64,000 nt of DNA from Streptomyces pyxinae. Its GTDB lineage: Bacteria > Actinomycetota > Actinomycetes > Streptomycetales > Streptomycetaceae. Of the stretch, positions 36,922 to 47,805 are shown one piece after another (within the stretch, counting starts at the first letter, position 1; every line of letters starts with the position of its first letter). Made by a program: the position numbers and the translations under genes. The stretch covers positions 62,001 through 126,000 of the forward strand of contig NZ_JANUGQ010000001.1 in the NCBI RefSeq assembly GCF_024756275.1, in the 5' to 3' direction. Below the pieces are notes generated by a model that was given only the letters and a program-made list of their open reading frames with translations, ran no database searches and was not told where the DNA came from.

Positions 36922-38922
36922 GTGAACCCGCAGATCGGTCGTATCCCCGTATGTGACGTCAGCCCCCTGGTGGACTGCGGAAGAAGGCCCGCCAAGGCGG
37001 TGGTGGGCGAGAGTTTCCAGGTCACGGCCACCGTCTTCCGGGAAGGCCATGACGCCGTCGCCGCCAATGTGGTGCTGACCGACCCCACCGGCCGGCCGGG
37101 CCCGTGGACCCCGATGCGTGAACTGGCCCCCGGCACCGACCGGTGGGGCGCCGAGGTCGCACCGGACGCCGAGGGCCGCTGGTCGTACGCCGTGGAGGCG
37201 TGGGGCGACCCGGTCGCCACCTGGCGCCACCACGCCGGGATCAAGATTCCGGCCGGTATCGACACCGCCCTGGTCTTCGCGGAGGGCGCCGCCCTGCACG
37301 AGCGGGCCGCCGAGGGGGTGCCGAAGAGCGAGGGCCGGGAGGCCGTGCTGGCCGTGGTGGACGCGCTGCGCGACGAACGCCGCACGGACCAGGAGAGACT
37401 GGCCGCCGCGCTGGCGCCCGAGGCGGTGGCCGCGCTGGACCGCCATCCCCTCCGTGAACTGGTCAGCTCCTCCCGGCCGCTCCCCCTGCTGGTGGAGCGG
37501 GAACGGGCGCTCTACGGCTCCTGGTACGAGATGTTCCCGCGCTCCGAGGGCGCCCGGACGGCGGCCGACGGCACCCTGGTCTCCGGCACCTTCCGTACCG
37601 CCGCCGAACGGCTGCCGGCCATCGCCGCGATGGGCTTCGACGTGGTGTATCTGCCGCCGGTCCACCCGATCGGCACCACCCACCGGAAGGGCCGGAACAA
37701 CACTCTCGCCGCCGCCCCGGACGATGTGGGCGTGCCGTGGGCGATCGGCTCGGAGGCGGGCGGCCACGACGCGATCCACCCGGACCTCGGCACCCTGGAC
37801 GACTTCGACGCCTTCGTGGCCCGGGCGCGCGAACTCCGGCTGGAGGTGGCGCTGGACTTCGCGCTCCAGTGCTCGCCGGACCACCCCTGGGTGGCGAAGA
37901 AGCCGGCATGGTTCCACCACCGGGCCGACGGCACCATCGCGTACGCCGAGAATCCGCCAAAAAAATACCAGGACATCTATCCCCTCGCGTTCGACAAGGA
38001 CATGCGGGGCCTGGTCCGGGAGACGGTGCGGATCCTCCGGCACTGGATGGACCACGGGGTGCGGATCTTCCGGGTGGACAACCCGCACACCAAGCCGGTG
38101 GTCTTCTGGGAGAAGGTCATCGCGACGATCAACAAGACCGATCCCGATGTGATCTTCCTGGCCGAGGCGTTCACCCGGCCCGCGATGATGCGGACCCTGG
38201 CGGCGGTCGGCTTCCAGCAGTCGTACACCTACTTCACCTGGCGCAACTCCAAGCAGGAACTGACCGAGTACGTCACCGAGCTGACCGGCGACGACTCCGC
38301 CGCCGTGATGCGGCCCAACTTCTTCGTCAACACCCCGGACATCCTGCACGCCTTCCTCCAGCACGGTGGCCGGGGCGCCTTCGCCTCGCGCGCGGTGCTC
38401 GCCGCCACCCTCTCCCCCACCTGGGGCGTGTACGCCGGGTACGAGCTGTGCGAGAACACCCCGCTGCGCCCCGGCAGCGAGGAGTACCTCGACTCGGAGA
38501 AGTACCAACTGCGGCCCCGCGACTGGGAGTCGGCCGAGCGGGAAGGCCGTACGATCACCCCGCTGATCACCGCGCTGAACCGGGTGCGGCGCCGGAACGC
38601 CGCGCTCCGGCAGCTCCGTCACACCCACTTCCACCATGCCGACAACGACGCGGTCATCGCGTACAGCAAGCGCTCGGGTTCGAACATCGTTCTGGTGGTG
38701 GTCAACCTCGACCCCCACCACACCCAGGAGGCGACGGTCTCGTTGGACATGCCGGAGCTCGGCCTCGACTGGCACGAGCACGTACCGGTGCGCGACGAGC
38801 TCACCGGCGAGACCTATCACTGGGGCAGGGCCAACTATGTGCGTCTGGATCCGGGCGTCACGCCGGCGCACATCCTGGTGCTGCGACCGTCCCCGCCGAT
38901 CGGAGGGTCACCCACATCATGA
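36922..38922 (+). CDS. glgE: Alpha-1,4-glucan:maltose-1-phosphate maltosyltransferase GlgE
   Basis: 666 residues of GH13_3. The N-terminal beta domain ([27 protein letters not shown]) is diagnostic for GlgE. Catalytic motifs: nucleophile Asp ~386 in [10 protein letters not shown] and general acid Glu ~415 in FLAEAFTRP, in the positions known for streptomycete GlgE. It extends linear alpha-glucan with maltosyl units from maltose-1-phosphate. GTG 36922 gives the family-like N-terminus [11 protein letters not shown]. Its stop overlaps the ATG of treS (ATGA), so translation is coupled. This is one of the two routes to cytosolic glucan in actinomycetes. Confidence 0.93.
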   Translation: MNPQIGRIPVCDVSPLVDCGRRPAKAVVGESFQVTATVFREGHDAVAANVVLTDPTGRPGPWTPMRELAPGTDRWGAEVAPDAEGRWSYAVEAWGDPVATWRHHAGIKIPAGIDTALVFAEGAALHERAAEGVPKSEGREAVLAVVDALRDERRTDQERLAAALAPEAVAALDRHPLRELVSSSRPLPLLVERERALYGSWYEMFPRSEGARTAADGTLVSGTFRTAAERLPAIAAMGFDVVYLPPVHPIGTTHRKGRNNTLAAAPDDVGVPWAIGSEAGGHDAIHPDLGTLDDFDAFVARARELRLEVALDFALQCSPDHPWVAKKPAWFHHRADGTIAYAENPPKKYQDIYPLAFDKDMRGLVRETVRILRHWMDHGVRIFRVDNPHTKPVVFWEKVIATINKTDPDVIFLAEAFTRPAMMRTLAAVGFQQSYTYFTWRNSKQELTEYVTELTGDDSAAVMRPNFFVNTPDILHAFLQHGGRGAFASRAVLAATLSPTWGVYAGYELCENTPLRPGSEEYLDSEKYQLRPRDWESAEREGRTITPLITALNRVRRRNAALRQLRHTHFHHADNDAVIAYSKRSGSNIVLVVVNLDPHHTQEATVSLDMPELGLDWHEHVPVRDELTGETYHWGRANYVRLDPGVTPAHILVLRPSPPIGGSPTS

Positions 38923-40721
38923 TCGTCAACGAGCCCGTCCACGACACGTTCGCGGACACTCCCGCCAAGGACCGTGACCCCGACTGGTTCAAGCGAGCCG
39001 TCTTCTACGAGGTGCTGGTCCGCTCCTTCCAGGACAGCAACGGAGACGGCGTAGGAGACCTCAAGGGCATCACGGCCAAACTGGACTACCTCCAGTGGCT
39101 CGGTGTCGACTGCCTCTGGCTGCCGCCGTTCTTCAAATCCCCGCTCCGGGACGGCGGTTACGACGTATCGGACTACACGTCCGTCCTGCCCGAATTCGGC
39201 GACCTGGCCGACTTCGTGGAGTTCGTCGACGCCGCACACCAGCGCGGCATGCGGGTCATCATCGACTTCGTCATGAACCACACGAGCGACCAGCACCCGT
39301 GGTTCCAGGAGTCCCGGAACGACCCGGAGGGGCCGTACGGCGACTACTACGTCTGGGCGGACGACGACAAACAGTTCCAGGACGCCCGGATCATCTTCGT
39401 GGACACCGAGACGTCCAACTGGACCTTCGACCCGGTCCGCAAGCAGTACTACTGGCACCGCTTCTTCTCGCACCAGCCCGACCTCAACTACGAGAACCCC
39501 GCCGTGCAGCAGGAGATCCTGTCCGCGCTGCGGTTCTGGCTGGACCTGGGCATCGACGGCTTCCGCCTCGACGCCGTGCCGTACCTCTACCAGGAGGAGG
39601 GCACCAACTGCGAGAACCTGCCGGCCACCCACGCGTTCCTGAAGCGGGTGCGCAAGGAGATCGACGCCGCCTACCCGGACACCGTGCTGCTCGCCGAGGC
39701 CAACCAGTGGCCGGAGGACGTGGTCGACTACTTCGGGGACTTCCCGTCCGGCGGCGACGAGTGCCACATGGCCTTCCACTTCCCGGTGATGCCGCGCATC
39801 TTCATGGCGGTGCGCCGGGAGTCCCGCTACCCGGTCTCCGAAGTCCTGGCCAAGACCCCGGCGATCCCGGCGGGCTGCCAGTGGGGCATCTTCCTGCGCA
39901 ACCACGACGAACTCACGCTGGAAATGGTCACGGACGAGGAACGTGACTACATGTACGCGGAGTACGCCAAGGACCCCCGGATGCGCGCCAACATCGGCAT
40001 CCGCCGGCGGCTCGCCCCGCTGCTCGACAACGACCGCAACCAGATCGAGCTGTTCACCGCGCTGCTGCTCTCGCTCCCCGGCTCGCCCATCCTCTACTAC
40101 GGGGACGAGATCGGGATGGGCGACAACATCTGGCTGGGCGACCGGGACGGGGTGCGCACCCCCATGCAGTGGACGCCGGACCGGAACGCCGGCTTCTCGT
40201 CCTGCGACCCGGGACGGCTCTACCTGCCCACCATCATGGACCCGGTCTACGGCTACCAGGTGACCAATGTGGAGGCGTCCATGGCCTCCCCGTCGTCGCT
40301 GCTGCACTGGACCCGGCGGATGATCGAGATCCGGAAGCAGAACCCGGCCTTCGGACTCGGCTCGTACACCGAGCTGCCCTCGTCCAACCCGGCCGTCCTC
40401 GCCTTCCTCCGGGAGTACGGCGACGACCTGGTGATGTGTGTGCACAACTTCTCGCGCTTCCCGCAGCCGACCGAGCTGGACCTGCGCCAGTTCAACGGCA
40501 TGAGCCCGGTGGAGCTGATCGGCGGGGTGCGCTTCCCGGCGATCGGGGAGTGGCCGTACCTGCTCACCCTCGCCGGACACGGCTTCTACTGGTTCCGGCT
40601 CCGCAAGGAGACCCTCAAGCCGGCCAAGCCCGCCAAGCAGGCGGTCTCCGGCGAGACGGTGGCGGCGGTGACCACGGCGCTGAGCGAGGCCAGGAGCGGC
40701 GCCAAGGACCCGAATCGCTGA
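38919..40721 (+). CDS. treS: Trehalose synthase TreS
   Basis: 600 residues of GH13_16: [60 protein letters not shown], nucleophile Asp ~218 in FRLDAVPYL, acid/base Glu ~260 in LLAEANQWP and [11 protein letters not shown]. It interconverts trehalose and maltose in the cytosol, feeding maltose to the maltokinase encoded downstream. The usual C-terminal beta domain is present, and there is no fused maltokinase domain, in line with a separate pep2. ATG 38919 overlaps the glgE stop. The C-terminal ~25 residues are a Lys/Pro/Ala tail ([12 protein letters not shown]). Confidence 0.93.
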   Translation: MIVNEPVHDTFADTPAKDRDPDWFKRAVFYEVLVRSFQDSNGDGVGDLKGITAKLDYLQWLGVDCLWLPPFFKSPLRDGGYDVSDYTSVLPEFGDLADFVEFVDAAHQRGMRVIIDFVMNHTSDQHPWFQESRNDPEGPYGDYYVWADDDKQFQDARIIFVDTETSNWTFDPVRKQYYWHRFFSHQPDLNYENPAVQQEILSALRFWLDLGIDGFRLDAVPYLYQEEGTNCENLPATHAFLKRVRKEIDAAYPDTVLLAEANQWPEDVVDYFGDFPSGGDECHMAFHFPVMPRIFMAVRRESRYPVSEVLAKTPAIPAGCQWGIFLRNHDELTLEMVTDEERDYMYAEYAKDPRMRANIGIRRRLAPLLDNDRNQIELFTALLLSLPGSPILYYGDEIGMGDNIWLGDRDGVRTPMQWTPDRNAGFSSCDPGRLYLPTIMDPVYGYQVTNVEASMASPSSLLHWTRRMIEIRKQNPAFGLGSYTELPSSNPAVLAFLREYGDDLVMCVHNFSRFPQPTELDLRQFNGMSPVELIGGVRFPAIGEWPYLLTLAGHGFYWFRLRKETLKPAKPAKQAVSGETVAAVTTALSEARSGAKDPNR

Positions 40722-41242
40722 GGGAGTTGCGGGCGGGGCGGTTTCCCCCGTCCCGCCCGGGGCACGCTCGGACTCGTACGTCTCGCACGCCGATTCGGAT
40801 CGATCCGGCGGACGATACGGATCGATCCGGCGGCCGGCCGGTTCGGCTGGTCCGGCCGGTTCGGTCGGACCGGTAGGGCCAGTCGATTCGGTTGGTTCCG
40901 GTCGGCCCCACCGCTCGGCCGGCTCCACCGGCCCGGCGGTTCGGCCGCCCGACCGGTTCGTCCGGCTCGGCGGTCCGGCGGTCCGGCCCGGCAGCCGGTC
41001 GGGCTCTGTCCGGCAGCCGGTCGGGTCCGGCCCGGCAGCCGGTCGAGGTCGCCCCGGCAGCCGGCCGGGGTCGGTCCGGATCGGTCCACTGGTCGATCGG
41101 GAGCGGTCCGGTAGTCGATTCGGGTCGTTCTCGATCATCCCCGCACGACACGTCCCGCACAGCCGGACAGCACTCGCCGCATTCCGGGACACTTCTGCAC
41201 GTTCTGTGCATTTCGTAGTACCCGGGGAAAGGACGCGCTGCC
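40722..41242. other. 521-bp spacer between treS and pep2 with 22-bp periodic repeats
   Basis: An unusually long break for this operon. Four 22-bp units (40987-41074), each starting CCCGGCAGCCGGTCGG or a near copy, are perfectly phased; two GGATCGATCCGGCGG copies (40797, 40819) are also 22 bp apart. The stretch 41140-41220 (CTGCACGTTCTGTGCATTTCG) is less GC-rich and may hold a promoter for pep2. Confidence 0.7.
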
Positions 41243-42643
41243 ATGCCGGAGACCGCCTCCACTGCCCGGGTCCCCGTCGCTCTGCTCCCGTCACTGGCAC
41301 CACTGCTCCATGAATGGCTGCCCCGCCAGCGCTGGTTCGCCGGCAAGGGGCGCCCCGTGATCGGCTTCAGCCTGGTCTCCGCCACCGAACTCCTGCCGCT
41401 CGACTCCACCGGACCCGGTCTGCTGCATCTGATGGTCTGTGTCCGGCAGCCCGGTCTCACCCCGGAGGAGACCGCCGCCTCCGGGGACTGCTACCAGCTG
41501 CTGCTGGGGGTCCGGGAGGCGCTGCCGCCCCAGCTGGCGCCCGCGCTGATCGGCCGGGTCACCGAGGGTCCGCTCGCCGGGCGGACCGTCTACGAGGGGC
41601 TGCGCGACCCCCGGCTCGCGGCCCTGCTGCTGGAACGATTGCGCACCCCGGGACCGCTGGGCACCCTCCGCTTCGCGCGCACCGTCCCGATCCCGGACGG
41701 GCTGGCCCCCCGGGTGCTCGACGCCGAGCAGTCCAACTCCTCACTGGTGTACGGGGACTCCTACATCCTCAAGGTGTTCCGCCGGGTCTACGCGGGCGCC
41801 AACCCGGACCTGGAGCTGCCGCTGGCGCTCGCCCGGGCCGGGTGTGCCCGGGTGCCGGCGCCGGTCGCCTGGTACGAGACCGACACGGACAAGCCGGAGG
41901 CCAGCACCCTCGGTGTGCTCCAGCCGTTCCTGCGCGGCTCCCAGGACGGCTGGCAGCTGGCGCTGGACGCGCTCGCCGCCGGGCGGGAGTTCACCGCCGA
42001 GGCCCGGGCGCTGGGCCGGGCCACCGCCGAGGTGCACACCGTGCTGGCCGAGGCCCTGCCGACGGTGACCCTGGGCCGGGTGCAGACCGAGCACCTGGCC
42101 GTCGCCATGGGCCGCCGGCTGGACGCCGCCGCCCAGGCGGTGCCGGCCCTGCTGCCGTACGTCCCCGGGCTGCGCGCGGCCTTCGAGGCGGTCGGCGGTC
42201 TCTCCGGCGGCGGCGACGGCCTCTGGCGGGCCCAGCGGATCCACGGCGACCTCCATCTGGGCCAGACGCTGCGCACCCCGGACGGCGACTGGTCGGTGAT
42301 CGACTTCGAGGGCGAGCCCGCCAAGCCCCTCGCCGAGCGCCGCCGCCCGCAGCCCCCGGTCCGCGACGTGGCCGGGATGCTGCGCTCCTTCGACTACGCG
42401 GCCCGCTCGCACCGCCCGTGGAACGACCCCTGGGCCGAGCGGTGCCGGGACGCCTACTGCGCCGGGTACGCCGAGGCGTCCGGCACCGACCCGCGCGAGG
42501 AGGCCGCGCTGCTGCGCGCGTACGAGACGGACAAGGCCGTCTACGAGGTCCTGTACGAGGCCCGGCACCGCCCCGACTGGCTCCCGGTCCCGATGGCGGC
42601 GATCCGCCGTCTGGCCGGCCAGCCGACCCAGCCGACCCCCTGA
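41243..42643 (+). CDS. pep2: Maltokinase Pep2/Mak
   Basis: 466 residues. Pep2/Mak hallmarks: the N-terminal cap ([15 protein letters not shown]), a kinase core with the lysine in [10 protein letters not shown], catalytic loop [10 protein letters not shown] and metal-binding [16 protein letters not shown], similar to the aminoglycoside-phosphotransferase fold. It makes maltose-1-phosphate from maltose and ATP, the substrate of GlgE. ATG 41243 follows GGGGAAAGGACGCGCTGCC, with a GGGAAAGG about 12 bases upstream. Together with TreS, GlgE and GlgB this completes the trehalose-to-glucan pathway. Confidence 0.93.
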   Translation: MPETASTARVPVALLPSLAPLLHEWLPRQRWFAGKGRPVIGFSLVSATELLPLDSTGPGLLHLMVCVRQPGLTPEETAASGDCYQLLLGVREALPPQLAPALIGRVTEGPLAGRTVYEGLRDPRLAALLLERLRTPGPLGTLRFARTVPIPDGLAPRVLDAEQSNSSLVYGDSYILKVFRRVYAGANPDLELPLALARAGCARVPAPVAWYETDTDKPEASTLGVLQPFLRGSQDGWQLALDALAAGREFTAEARALGRATAEVHTVLAEALPTVTLGRVQTEHLAVAMGRRLDAAAQAVPALLPYVPGLRAAFEAVGGLSGGGDGLWRAQRIHGDLHLGQTLRTPDGDWSVIDFEGEPAKPLAERRRPQPPVRDVAGMLRSFDYAARSHRPWNDPWAERCRDAYCAGYAEASGTDPREEAALLRAYETDKAVYEVLYEARHRPDWLPVPMAAIRRLAGQPTQPTP

Positions 42644-42663
42644 CACCGAGGAGGCTCTCCCCC

Positions 42664-45246
42664 GTGACCCCCCGTCGCCCCGCCCGGGCCGCCAAGAAAC
42701 CGCCGGCGTCCGCCCCGAAGCCGCCGTCCGCGCCCACCGGTGGAGCCGACACCCCCGGTGCCGTACCGCTCGCCGGCCCCGCCACCGCACCGGCCGGTCC
42801 GGCGACCCCGGCCACCCCGGCGGGCGCCCCGGTGGCCGATCTGCCGGTGGGCGACGCCCCGGTGGTGACCCGTACCGGCGCCGTACCGGAACCGCCGCGC
42901 GCCGCCGCCGTGCCGGAACCGCCACGCGTCCCCGGGCCCGAGGCGCCGCGCAGCGCCGCCGAGGCCGCGGCGGCGGCCGCCGCCACCGTCCGGGAACCGT
43001 TCCCCGAGGCGACCGGGCTGCCGGTGCCGCCCGCCGGGGTGCCGCCGCACCCCCGCCGCCCGGACCCGGTGAGCGGCCCGGCGACCACGCCCGCGCTGAG
43101 CGAGGCCGACCGGGGGCGGCTGCTGGCCGGGGAGCACCACGACCCGCACGGGCTGCTCGGCGCCCACCCGGGGCCGGACGGGGTGGTGGTGCGGGTGCTC
43201 CGCCCGTACGCCCGCCGGGTCGCCGTCCTGACCGGTGAGGGCGCCGGCGGCGAGCGCACCGAGCTGCGGGACGACGGCGACGGGCTGTTCTCGGGCGTAC
43301 TGCCGTGGACCACCGTGCCGGAGTACCGGCTGGCGGTGGCGTACTCGGGCGAGCCGGAGACCGTGACCGGCGACCCGTACCGCTTCCTGCCCGCCCTCGG
43401 CGAGCTGGACCTCCACCTCATCGGGGAGGGCCGCCACGAGCAGCTGTGGACCGCGCTCGGCGCCCATCCGATGACCCACCAGGGCGTGTCCGGCACCCGG
43501 TTCACGGTCTGGGCGCCCAACGCGCGCGGGGTGCGGCTGGCGGGTGACTTCAACCACTGGGACGGCACCGGGCTGCCGCTCCGCTCGCTCGGCGGCACCG
43601 GGGTGTGGGAGCTGTTCGTGCCCGGCCTCGGGGAGGGCACGCTCTACAAGTTCGAGGTGATCGGGCCGGACGGCGGCCACTCGCTGCGCGCCGACCCGAT
43701 GGCCCGCCGCACCCAGTGCCCGCCGGAGACCGCCTCGGTGGTCACCGCCTCCCACTACACCTGGGGGGACGGCGACTGGATGGCCCGGCGCGGTGAACGG
43801 CCCGCGCACCGGGCGCCGTTCTCGGTCTACGAGCTGCACCTCGGCTCCTGGCGGCCGGGGCTCGGCTACCGGGAGCTGGCCGAGGTGCTGCCGGAGTACG
43901 TCCGGGACCTGGGCTTCACCCATGTCGAGCTGATGCCGGTGGCGGAGCACCCGTACGCCCCCTCCTGGGGCTACCAGGTGACCTCGTACTACGCCCCCAC
44001 CGCCCGGCTGGGCGCCCCGGACGACTTCCGGCACCTGGTGGACGCGCTGCACCGGGCGGGCATCGGTGTGCTGGTGGACTGGGTGCCCGCGCACTTCCCC
44101 AAGGACGACTGGGCGCTGGCCCGGTTCGACGGCACCCCGCTCTACGAGCACCCGGACCCGCGCCGTTCCGAGCATCCGGACTGGGGCACCCTGGAGTTCG
44201 ACTACGGCCGGACCGAAGTGCGGAACTTCCTGGTCGCCAACGCGGTCTACTGGTGCGAGGAGTTCCACATCGACGGCCTCCGGGTGGACGCGGTGGCCTC
44301 CATGCTCTACCTGGACTACTCGCGGGAGCACGGCGAGTGGGTGCCCAACGAGTACGGCGGGCGGGAGAACTTCGACGCGGTGCGCTTCCTCCAGGAGATG
44401 AACGCCACCGTCTACCGGCGCTGCCCCGGAGTGGTGACCGTCGCCGAGGAGTCCACCGCCTGGGAGGGGGTCACCCGTCCCACCGACTCCGGCGGGCTCG
44501 GCTTCGGGCTCAAGTGGAACATGGGCTGGATGCACGACTCGCTGGAGTACGTCTCCAAGGAGCCGGTGCACCGGAGGTACCACCACAACGAGATGACCTT
44601 CTCGATGGTGTACGCGTACAGCGAGAACTACGTCCTGCCGATCTCGCACGACGAGGTGGTGCACGGCAAGGGTTCGCTGGTCACCAAGATGCCCGGCGAC
44701 TGGTGGCAGCGCCGTGCCACCCACCGGGCCTACCTCGGCTTCATGTGGGCCCACCCGGGCAAGCAACTCATCTTCATGGGCCAGGAGTTCGCCCAGGGCG
44801 CCGAGTGGGCGGAGGCGCACGGCCCGGAGTGGTGGCTGCTGGACGAGACCTACCACTCGGCCGGTGACCACCGGGGCGTCCGGGACCTGGTGCGCGACCT
44901 CAACACGGTGTACGCGGCCACCCCGGCGCTCTGGGAGCGGGACACCGACCCGGCCGGCTTCTCCTGGGTGCTGGGGGACGCCGCCGAGGACAATGTCTTC
45001 GCCTTCCTGCGGTACGACGGCCGGGGCAACCCGCTGCTCGCGGTGAGCAACTTCTCACCGGTGGTCCGGCACGACTACCGGCTCTGGTCGCCGGAGGGCG
45101 TGGCCGCCTGGACCGAGGTGCTCAACACCGACGCGGCCCGCTACGGCGGCGGCGACGTCCGCAACCCGGAGCCGGTGAAGCGCGAGCCGGACGGCGTACG
45201 GCTGACGCTGCCGCCGCTGGCCACGGTCTGGTTCCGCCCGGCCTGA
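42664..45246 (+). CDS. glgB: 1,4-alpha-glucan branching enzyme GlgB
   Basis: 860 residues. The N-terminal ~140 residues are an Ala/Pro/Thr/Val-rich extension not part of the usual enzyme. Then two CBM48-like domains ([35 protein letters not shown]) and a GH13_9 barrel: [46 protein letters not shown], nucleophile Asp ~542 in LRVDAVAS, acid/base Glu ~595 in [10 protein letters not shown], and [15 protein letters not shown]. It introduces alpha-1,6 branches into GlgE-made glucan. GTG 42664 lies 9 bases after GAGGAGG. It is the last gene of the operon, followed by a strong hairpin. Confidence 0.93.
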   Translation: MTPRRPARAAKKPPASAPKPPSAPTGGADTPGAVPLAGPATAPAGPATPATPAGAPVADLPVGDAPVVTRTGAVPEPPRAAAVPEPPRVPGPEAPRSAAEAAAAAAATVREPFPEATGLPVPPAGVPPHPRRPDPVSGPATTPALSEADRGRLLAGEHHDPHGLLGAHPGPDGVVVRVLRPYARRVAVLTGEGAGGERTELRDDGDGLFSGVLPWTTVPEYRLAVAYSGEPETVTGDPYRFLPALGELDLHLIGEGRHEQLWTALGAHPMTHQGVSGTRFTVWAPNARGVRLAGDFNHWDGTGLPLRSLGGTGVWELFVPGLGEGTLYKFEVIGPDGGHSLRADPMARRTQCPPETASVVTASHYTWGDGDWMARRGERPAHRAPFSVYELHLGSWRPGLGYRELAEVLPEYVRDLGFTHVELMPVAEHPYAPSWGYQVTSYYAPTARLGAPDDFRHLVDALHRAGIGVLVDWVPAHFPKDDWALARFDGTPLYEHPDPRRSEHPDWGTLEFDYGRTEVRNFLVANAVYWCEEFHIDGLRVDAVASMLYLDYSREHGEWVPNEYGGRENFDAVRFLQEMNATVYRRCPGVVTVAEESTAWEGVTRPTDSGGLGFGLKWNMGWMHDSLEYVSKEPVHRRYHHNEMTFSMVYAYSENYVLPISHDEVVHGKGSLVTKMPGDWWQRRATHRAYLGFMWAHPGKQLIFMGQEFAQGAEWAEAHGPEWWLLDETYHSAGDHRGVRDLVRDLNTVYAATPALWERDTDPAGFSWVLGDAAEDNVFAFLRYDGRGNPLLAVSNFSPVVRHDYRLWSPEGVAAWTEVLNTDAARYGGGDVRNPEPVKREPDGVRLTLPPLATVWFRPA

Positions 45247-45250
45247 CCGG

Positions 45251-45292
45251 GCGGTCCGCCCCGGGACCCCGCGCGGGCCCGGGGCGGACCGC
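45251..45292. terminator. Bidirectional terminator between glgB and helR
   Basis: Perfect 15-bp stem GCGGTCCGCCCCGGG / CCCGGGGCGGACCGC with a 12-base loop. It starts 5 bases after the glgB stop and ends one base before the helR stop, so it serves both convergent genes. Confidence 0.85.
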
Positions 45293-47590
45293 TCACTTCC
45301 TGGCCAGGGGCCGGATCACACCGAGCCGCTGGGTGGCCCGGGTCAGCGCCACATACAGGTCGTTGACCCCGTGCGGCGCGGTGGCCCGGATGCCGTCCGG
45401 GTCGGCCACCAGCACGGTGTCGAACTCCAGCCCCTTGGCCTGCCGGGGGTCGAGCAGCACCACCGGCCGGGTCAGGTCGGGGACCGGCCCGTACGCCGCC
45501 TCCGGCAGCGCGGCGGCGAGCGCCGGCAGCAGGGCGGCCGGCGCGATCACCGCGAGCCGCCCGGCACCGGCCCCGTCTTCGCCTCCGTTCCCGTCCTCGT
45601 CCTTCCTCGCGCCGGTGGGCTGCTCCCGGCCGACCGCCGCCGCCACCGCGCCGGGCAGGTCCTCGGCGGCCGCCTCCCAGGGCGGTACGCCGGTGGAGCG
45701 CACCGAGCGGGGCGGCTCGAACCCCGGGTCGCCGGCCCGGCGCACCTCGGCGGCGACGGCCATGATCTCGGCGGGCGTACGGTAGTTGACGCCGAGCCGC
45801 ACCCGCTCGTAGCGGTCCCCGACGTACGGGGCGAGGATCTCGTCCCAGGAGCCGAGCCCGGCCGCGTCGCCGGTCTGGGCCGGGTCTCCGACCAGGGTCA
45901 TGGAGCGGGTCGGCACCCGGCGCATCAGCAACCGCCAGGCCATGGCGGAGAGTTCCTGCGCCTCGTCCACGATGACATGGCCGAACGCCCAGGTGCGGTC
46001 GGCGGCGGCCCGCTCGGCGGCGGTGCGGTGGTCCAGCTCCTCGTGGCGCTCCGCGAACCGCTCGGCGTCGATGATGTCGTGAGCGGCCAGCACCTCGGAC
46101 TCGGCGTCCTCGAACTCGTACGTCCGGGAGGCGTACGACACGTCCAGCACGCCCTGGGCGTACGCGATCCGCTGGTTCTTCCGGCGCAGGGCCGCGGCCT
46201 TCGCGGCGGTGTCGTCCTCGCCCAGCAGCTCCGCCGCCTCGTCGAGCAGCGGCACGTCGGCGGGGGTCCAGTCGGCCTCGGCGGTGGTCTCGCGGCGGAC
46301 GAACTCGGCCTCGCCGTCCGGGAGGTAGCCGTCCGGGGCGGCGAGGAAGTCCGCGACCAGCCGCTTCGGGGTCAGTGTCGGCCAGAGGGTCTCGACGGCG
46401 GCGTGCACCTCCGGGCTGGCGGCCACCTCCTTGCCGATCTGCACCACGTCGGACCGGTCGAGCAGGTTCTCGCCGCCGAACGGGTCGGCGCCCAGCCGTT
46501 CCACCAGCTGGTCGGTGAGGGCGTCGATGATCCGGAAGGCGAACCGGGGGCGCGCCAGATTGTGCGGCAGCCCGGTGCCGCGGGCGTCCCAGCGGGCGTC
46601 CTCGGCCATCTCCCGGTCGAGCAGCAGGGTGCCGTAGTCCTCGTGGTCGATCTCCAGCGGCGCACCGGTCTCCGGTACGGCCTGCCGGTCGCGGACCACC
46701 CGGGCCAGCACCTCCGCCATGGTGGCGCGGCCCTTGATCTCGGCGGCCTCCGGGGTGTCGGTGCCGGTGGCGCGGACGCCCGGGAACAGTTCGCCGGGGG
46801 TGGCGAGCAGCACCCCGGTCTCGCCGAGCGCGGGCAGCACCTCCCCGATGTAGTCGAGGAAGGCGGGACCGGGACCCACGATGAGCACCGCCCGGCGGGC
46901 CAGCAGCTCGCGGTGGGCGAAGAGCAGATAGGCGGCCCGGTGCAGGGCGACGGCGGTCTTCCCGGTGCCGGGGCCGCCCTCCACGACCAGCACGCCCTGG
47001 TGCGGCGCGCGGATGATCCGGTCCTGCTCGGCCTGGATGGTCTGGACGATGTCGCTCATCCGGCCGGTGCGGGCGGCGTCCAGGGCGGCGAGCAGCACCG
47101 CGTCGGCGTCCCGGTTCTCGTGGCCGGTCCGGGTGGGGTCGCGCAGGTCGAGGATCTCGTCGTGCAGGGCGGTGACCTCCCGCCCCCGGGTGGTGATGTG
47201 CCGCCGGCGGCGCAGCCCCATGGGCGCGTGGCCGGTGGCGAGGTAGAACGGCCGGGCGACGTCGGCGCGCCAGTCGATCACCAGCGGGGTGCGGTCGTCG
47301 CCCTCGCGGATGCCGATGCGCCCGATGTGGTGGTCACGGCCATCCCGGAATTCCAGCCGGCCGAAGCAGAGCCCGTTCTCCCCGGCGTCGTACGCGGCGA
47401 GCAGCCCGGACTGCTCGGCCACCAGCACCTCCCGCTCCACCAGCGCCTGGCGGTTCTTCCCGACCTCCTTGCGCGCGGCCTTGACCGCCCGCTCCGCCTG
47501 GTCGCGCAGGGCGTCGAGGCGCGCGTAGAGGCCGCTGATGAATCGCTGCTCGTTCCGAAGTTCGCCGGCCGCCTGATCCCCGGTTGACAA
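45293..47590 (-). CDS. helR: RNA polymerase-recycling ATPase HelR (HelD family)
   Basis: 765 residues. HelD-family superfamily-1 ATPase: an N-terminal coiled coil (RNEQRFISGLYARLDALRDQAERAVKAARKEVG), a UvrD-like motor with Walker A VEGGPGTGKTAVALHR (about residue 208), DEAQELSAMAWR, GDPAQTGDAAG and a late VALTRATQRLGV. HelR pulls stalled or drug-bound RNA polymerase off DNA and gives tolerance to rifamycins. The start is TTG 47590 with CAGGAG 6 bases upstream; TATATT at 47666-47671 (minus strand) is the best -10. I could not recognise a rifamycin-associated element by eye. The divergent strand carries a possible small RNA. Confidence 0.9.
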   Translation of the reverse strand: MSTGDQAAGELRNEQRFISGLYARLDALRDQAERAVKAARKEVGKNRQALVEREVLVAEQSGLLAAYDAGENGLCFGRLEFRDGRDHHIGRIGIREGDDRTPLVIDWRADVARPFYLATGHAPMGLRRRRHITTRGREVTALHDEILDLRDPTRTGHENRDADAVLLAALDAARTGRMSDIVQTIQAEQDRIIRAPHQGVLVVEGGPGTGKTAVALHRAAYLLFAHRELLARRAVLIVGPGPAFLDYIGEVLPALGETGVLLATPGELFPGVRATGTDTPEAAEIKGRATMAEVLARVVRDRQAVPETGAPLEIDHEDYGTLLLDREMAEDARWDARGTGLPHNLARPRFAFRIIDALTDQLVERLGADPFGGENLLDRSDVVQIGKEVAASPEVHAAVETLWPTLTPKRLVADFLAAPDGYLPDGEAEFVRRETTAEADWTPADVPLLDEAAELLGEDDTAAKAAALRRKNQRIAYAQGVLDVSYASRTYEFEDAESEVLAAHDIIDAERFAERHEELDHRTAAERAAADRTWAFGHVIVDEAQELSAMAWRLLMRRVPTRSMTLVGDPAQTGDAAGLGSWDEILAPYVGDRYERVRLGVNYRTPAEIMAVAAEVRRAGDPGFEPPRSVRSTGVPPWEAAAEDLPGAVAAAVGREQPTGARKDEDGNGGEDGAGAGRLAVIAPAALLPALAAALPEAAYGPVPDLTRPVVLLDPRQAKGLEFDTVLVADPDGIRATAPHGVNDLYVALTRATQRLGVIRPLARK

Positions 47591-47613
47591 TTCGACTCCT
47601 GAAGCGCTACATT
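47584..47613 (+). promoter_or_regulatory. Plus-strand promoter overlapping the helR start
   Basis: TTGACA at 47584-47589, 18-base spacer, TACATT at 47608-47613. The -35 hexamer overlaps the helR TTG start codon. It points away from helR and would start a transcript near 47620. Confidence 0.5.
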
Positions 47614-47665
47614 GCCGTTATCGACTTTCCGTCGCGGTTTTCTGTGTCCGCATACGGAAACGTCC

Positions 47666-47694
47666 AATATACGCGAGGATTCACGAGAATTCAC
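47666..47694 (-). promoter_or_regulatory. Likely helR promoter with a direct repeat at -35
   Basis: -10 TATATT (47666-47671, minus strand) with a 17-base spacer to GTGAAT at 47689-47694. The hexamer ATTCAC (plus strand) occurs twice exactly 10 bp apart (47679-47684, 47689-47694), as for an activator binding one helix face. Confidence 0.45.
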
Positions 47695-47725
47695 CCCGGC
47701 CGCCCATGGTGGCGCCGGGGTTTTT
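47694..47725 (+). terminator. Intrinsic terminator with U-tract
   Basis: Stem CCCCGGC-C-GCC / GGCGCCGGGG with loop CATGGT and TTTTTGTTT after it, on the plus strand. It is the only hairpin in the window with a real T-run. Confidence 0.7.
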
Positions 47726-47774
47726 GTTTGCCCTTTCACCCCGGGATACCGGCCGCGCTCCCTGCCACCGGCGC

Positions 47775-47805
47775 TTGACCCTGACACCTGCGGCAGGGTC
47801 GCACG
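47775..47805 (+). promoter_or_regulatory. MerR-type dyad promoter of the SDR gene
   Basis: TTGACC (47775-47780) overlaps the 22-bp dyad ACCCTG-N10-CAGGGT (47778-47799), just before the SDR start. This is the layout of MerR-activated promoters, and a MerR-family gene is the next but one. The -10 is poor, as expected if activation is needed. Confidence 0.6.

Larger units (their letters stand above)
47620..47725 (+). ncRNA. Candidate small RNA divergent from helR
   Basis: About 105 nt between the TTGACA/TACATT promoter and a canonical intrinsic terminator: stem CCCCGGCCGCC / GGCGCCGGGG (47694-47720, one bulge) followed by TTTTTGTTT. Most of it is AT-richer than its surroundings. It overlaps the helR promoter on the opposite strand. 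It has no coding potential that looks real. Alternatively this is the terminated 5' leader (attenuator) of the downstream SDR gene at 47806. Prediction from sequence only. Confidence 0.4.

Noticed and set aside
40987..41074. Phased 22-bp repeats considered as a CRISPR array
   Set aside because: No spacers: units are directly adjacent and degenerate, and there are no cas genes.
47584..47778. 64-codon plus-strand frame over the helR upstream region
   Set aside because: It runs through the candidate promoter and terminator and has no family resemblance.
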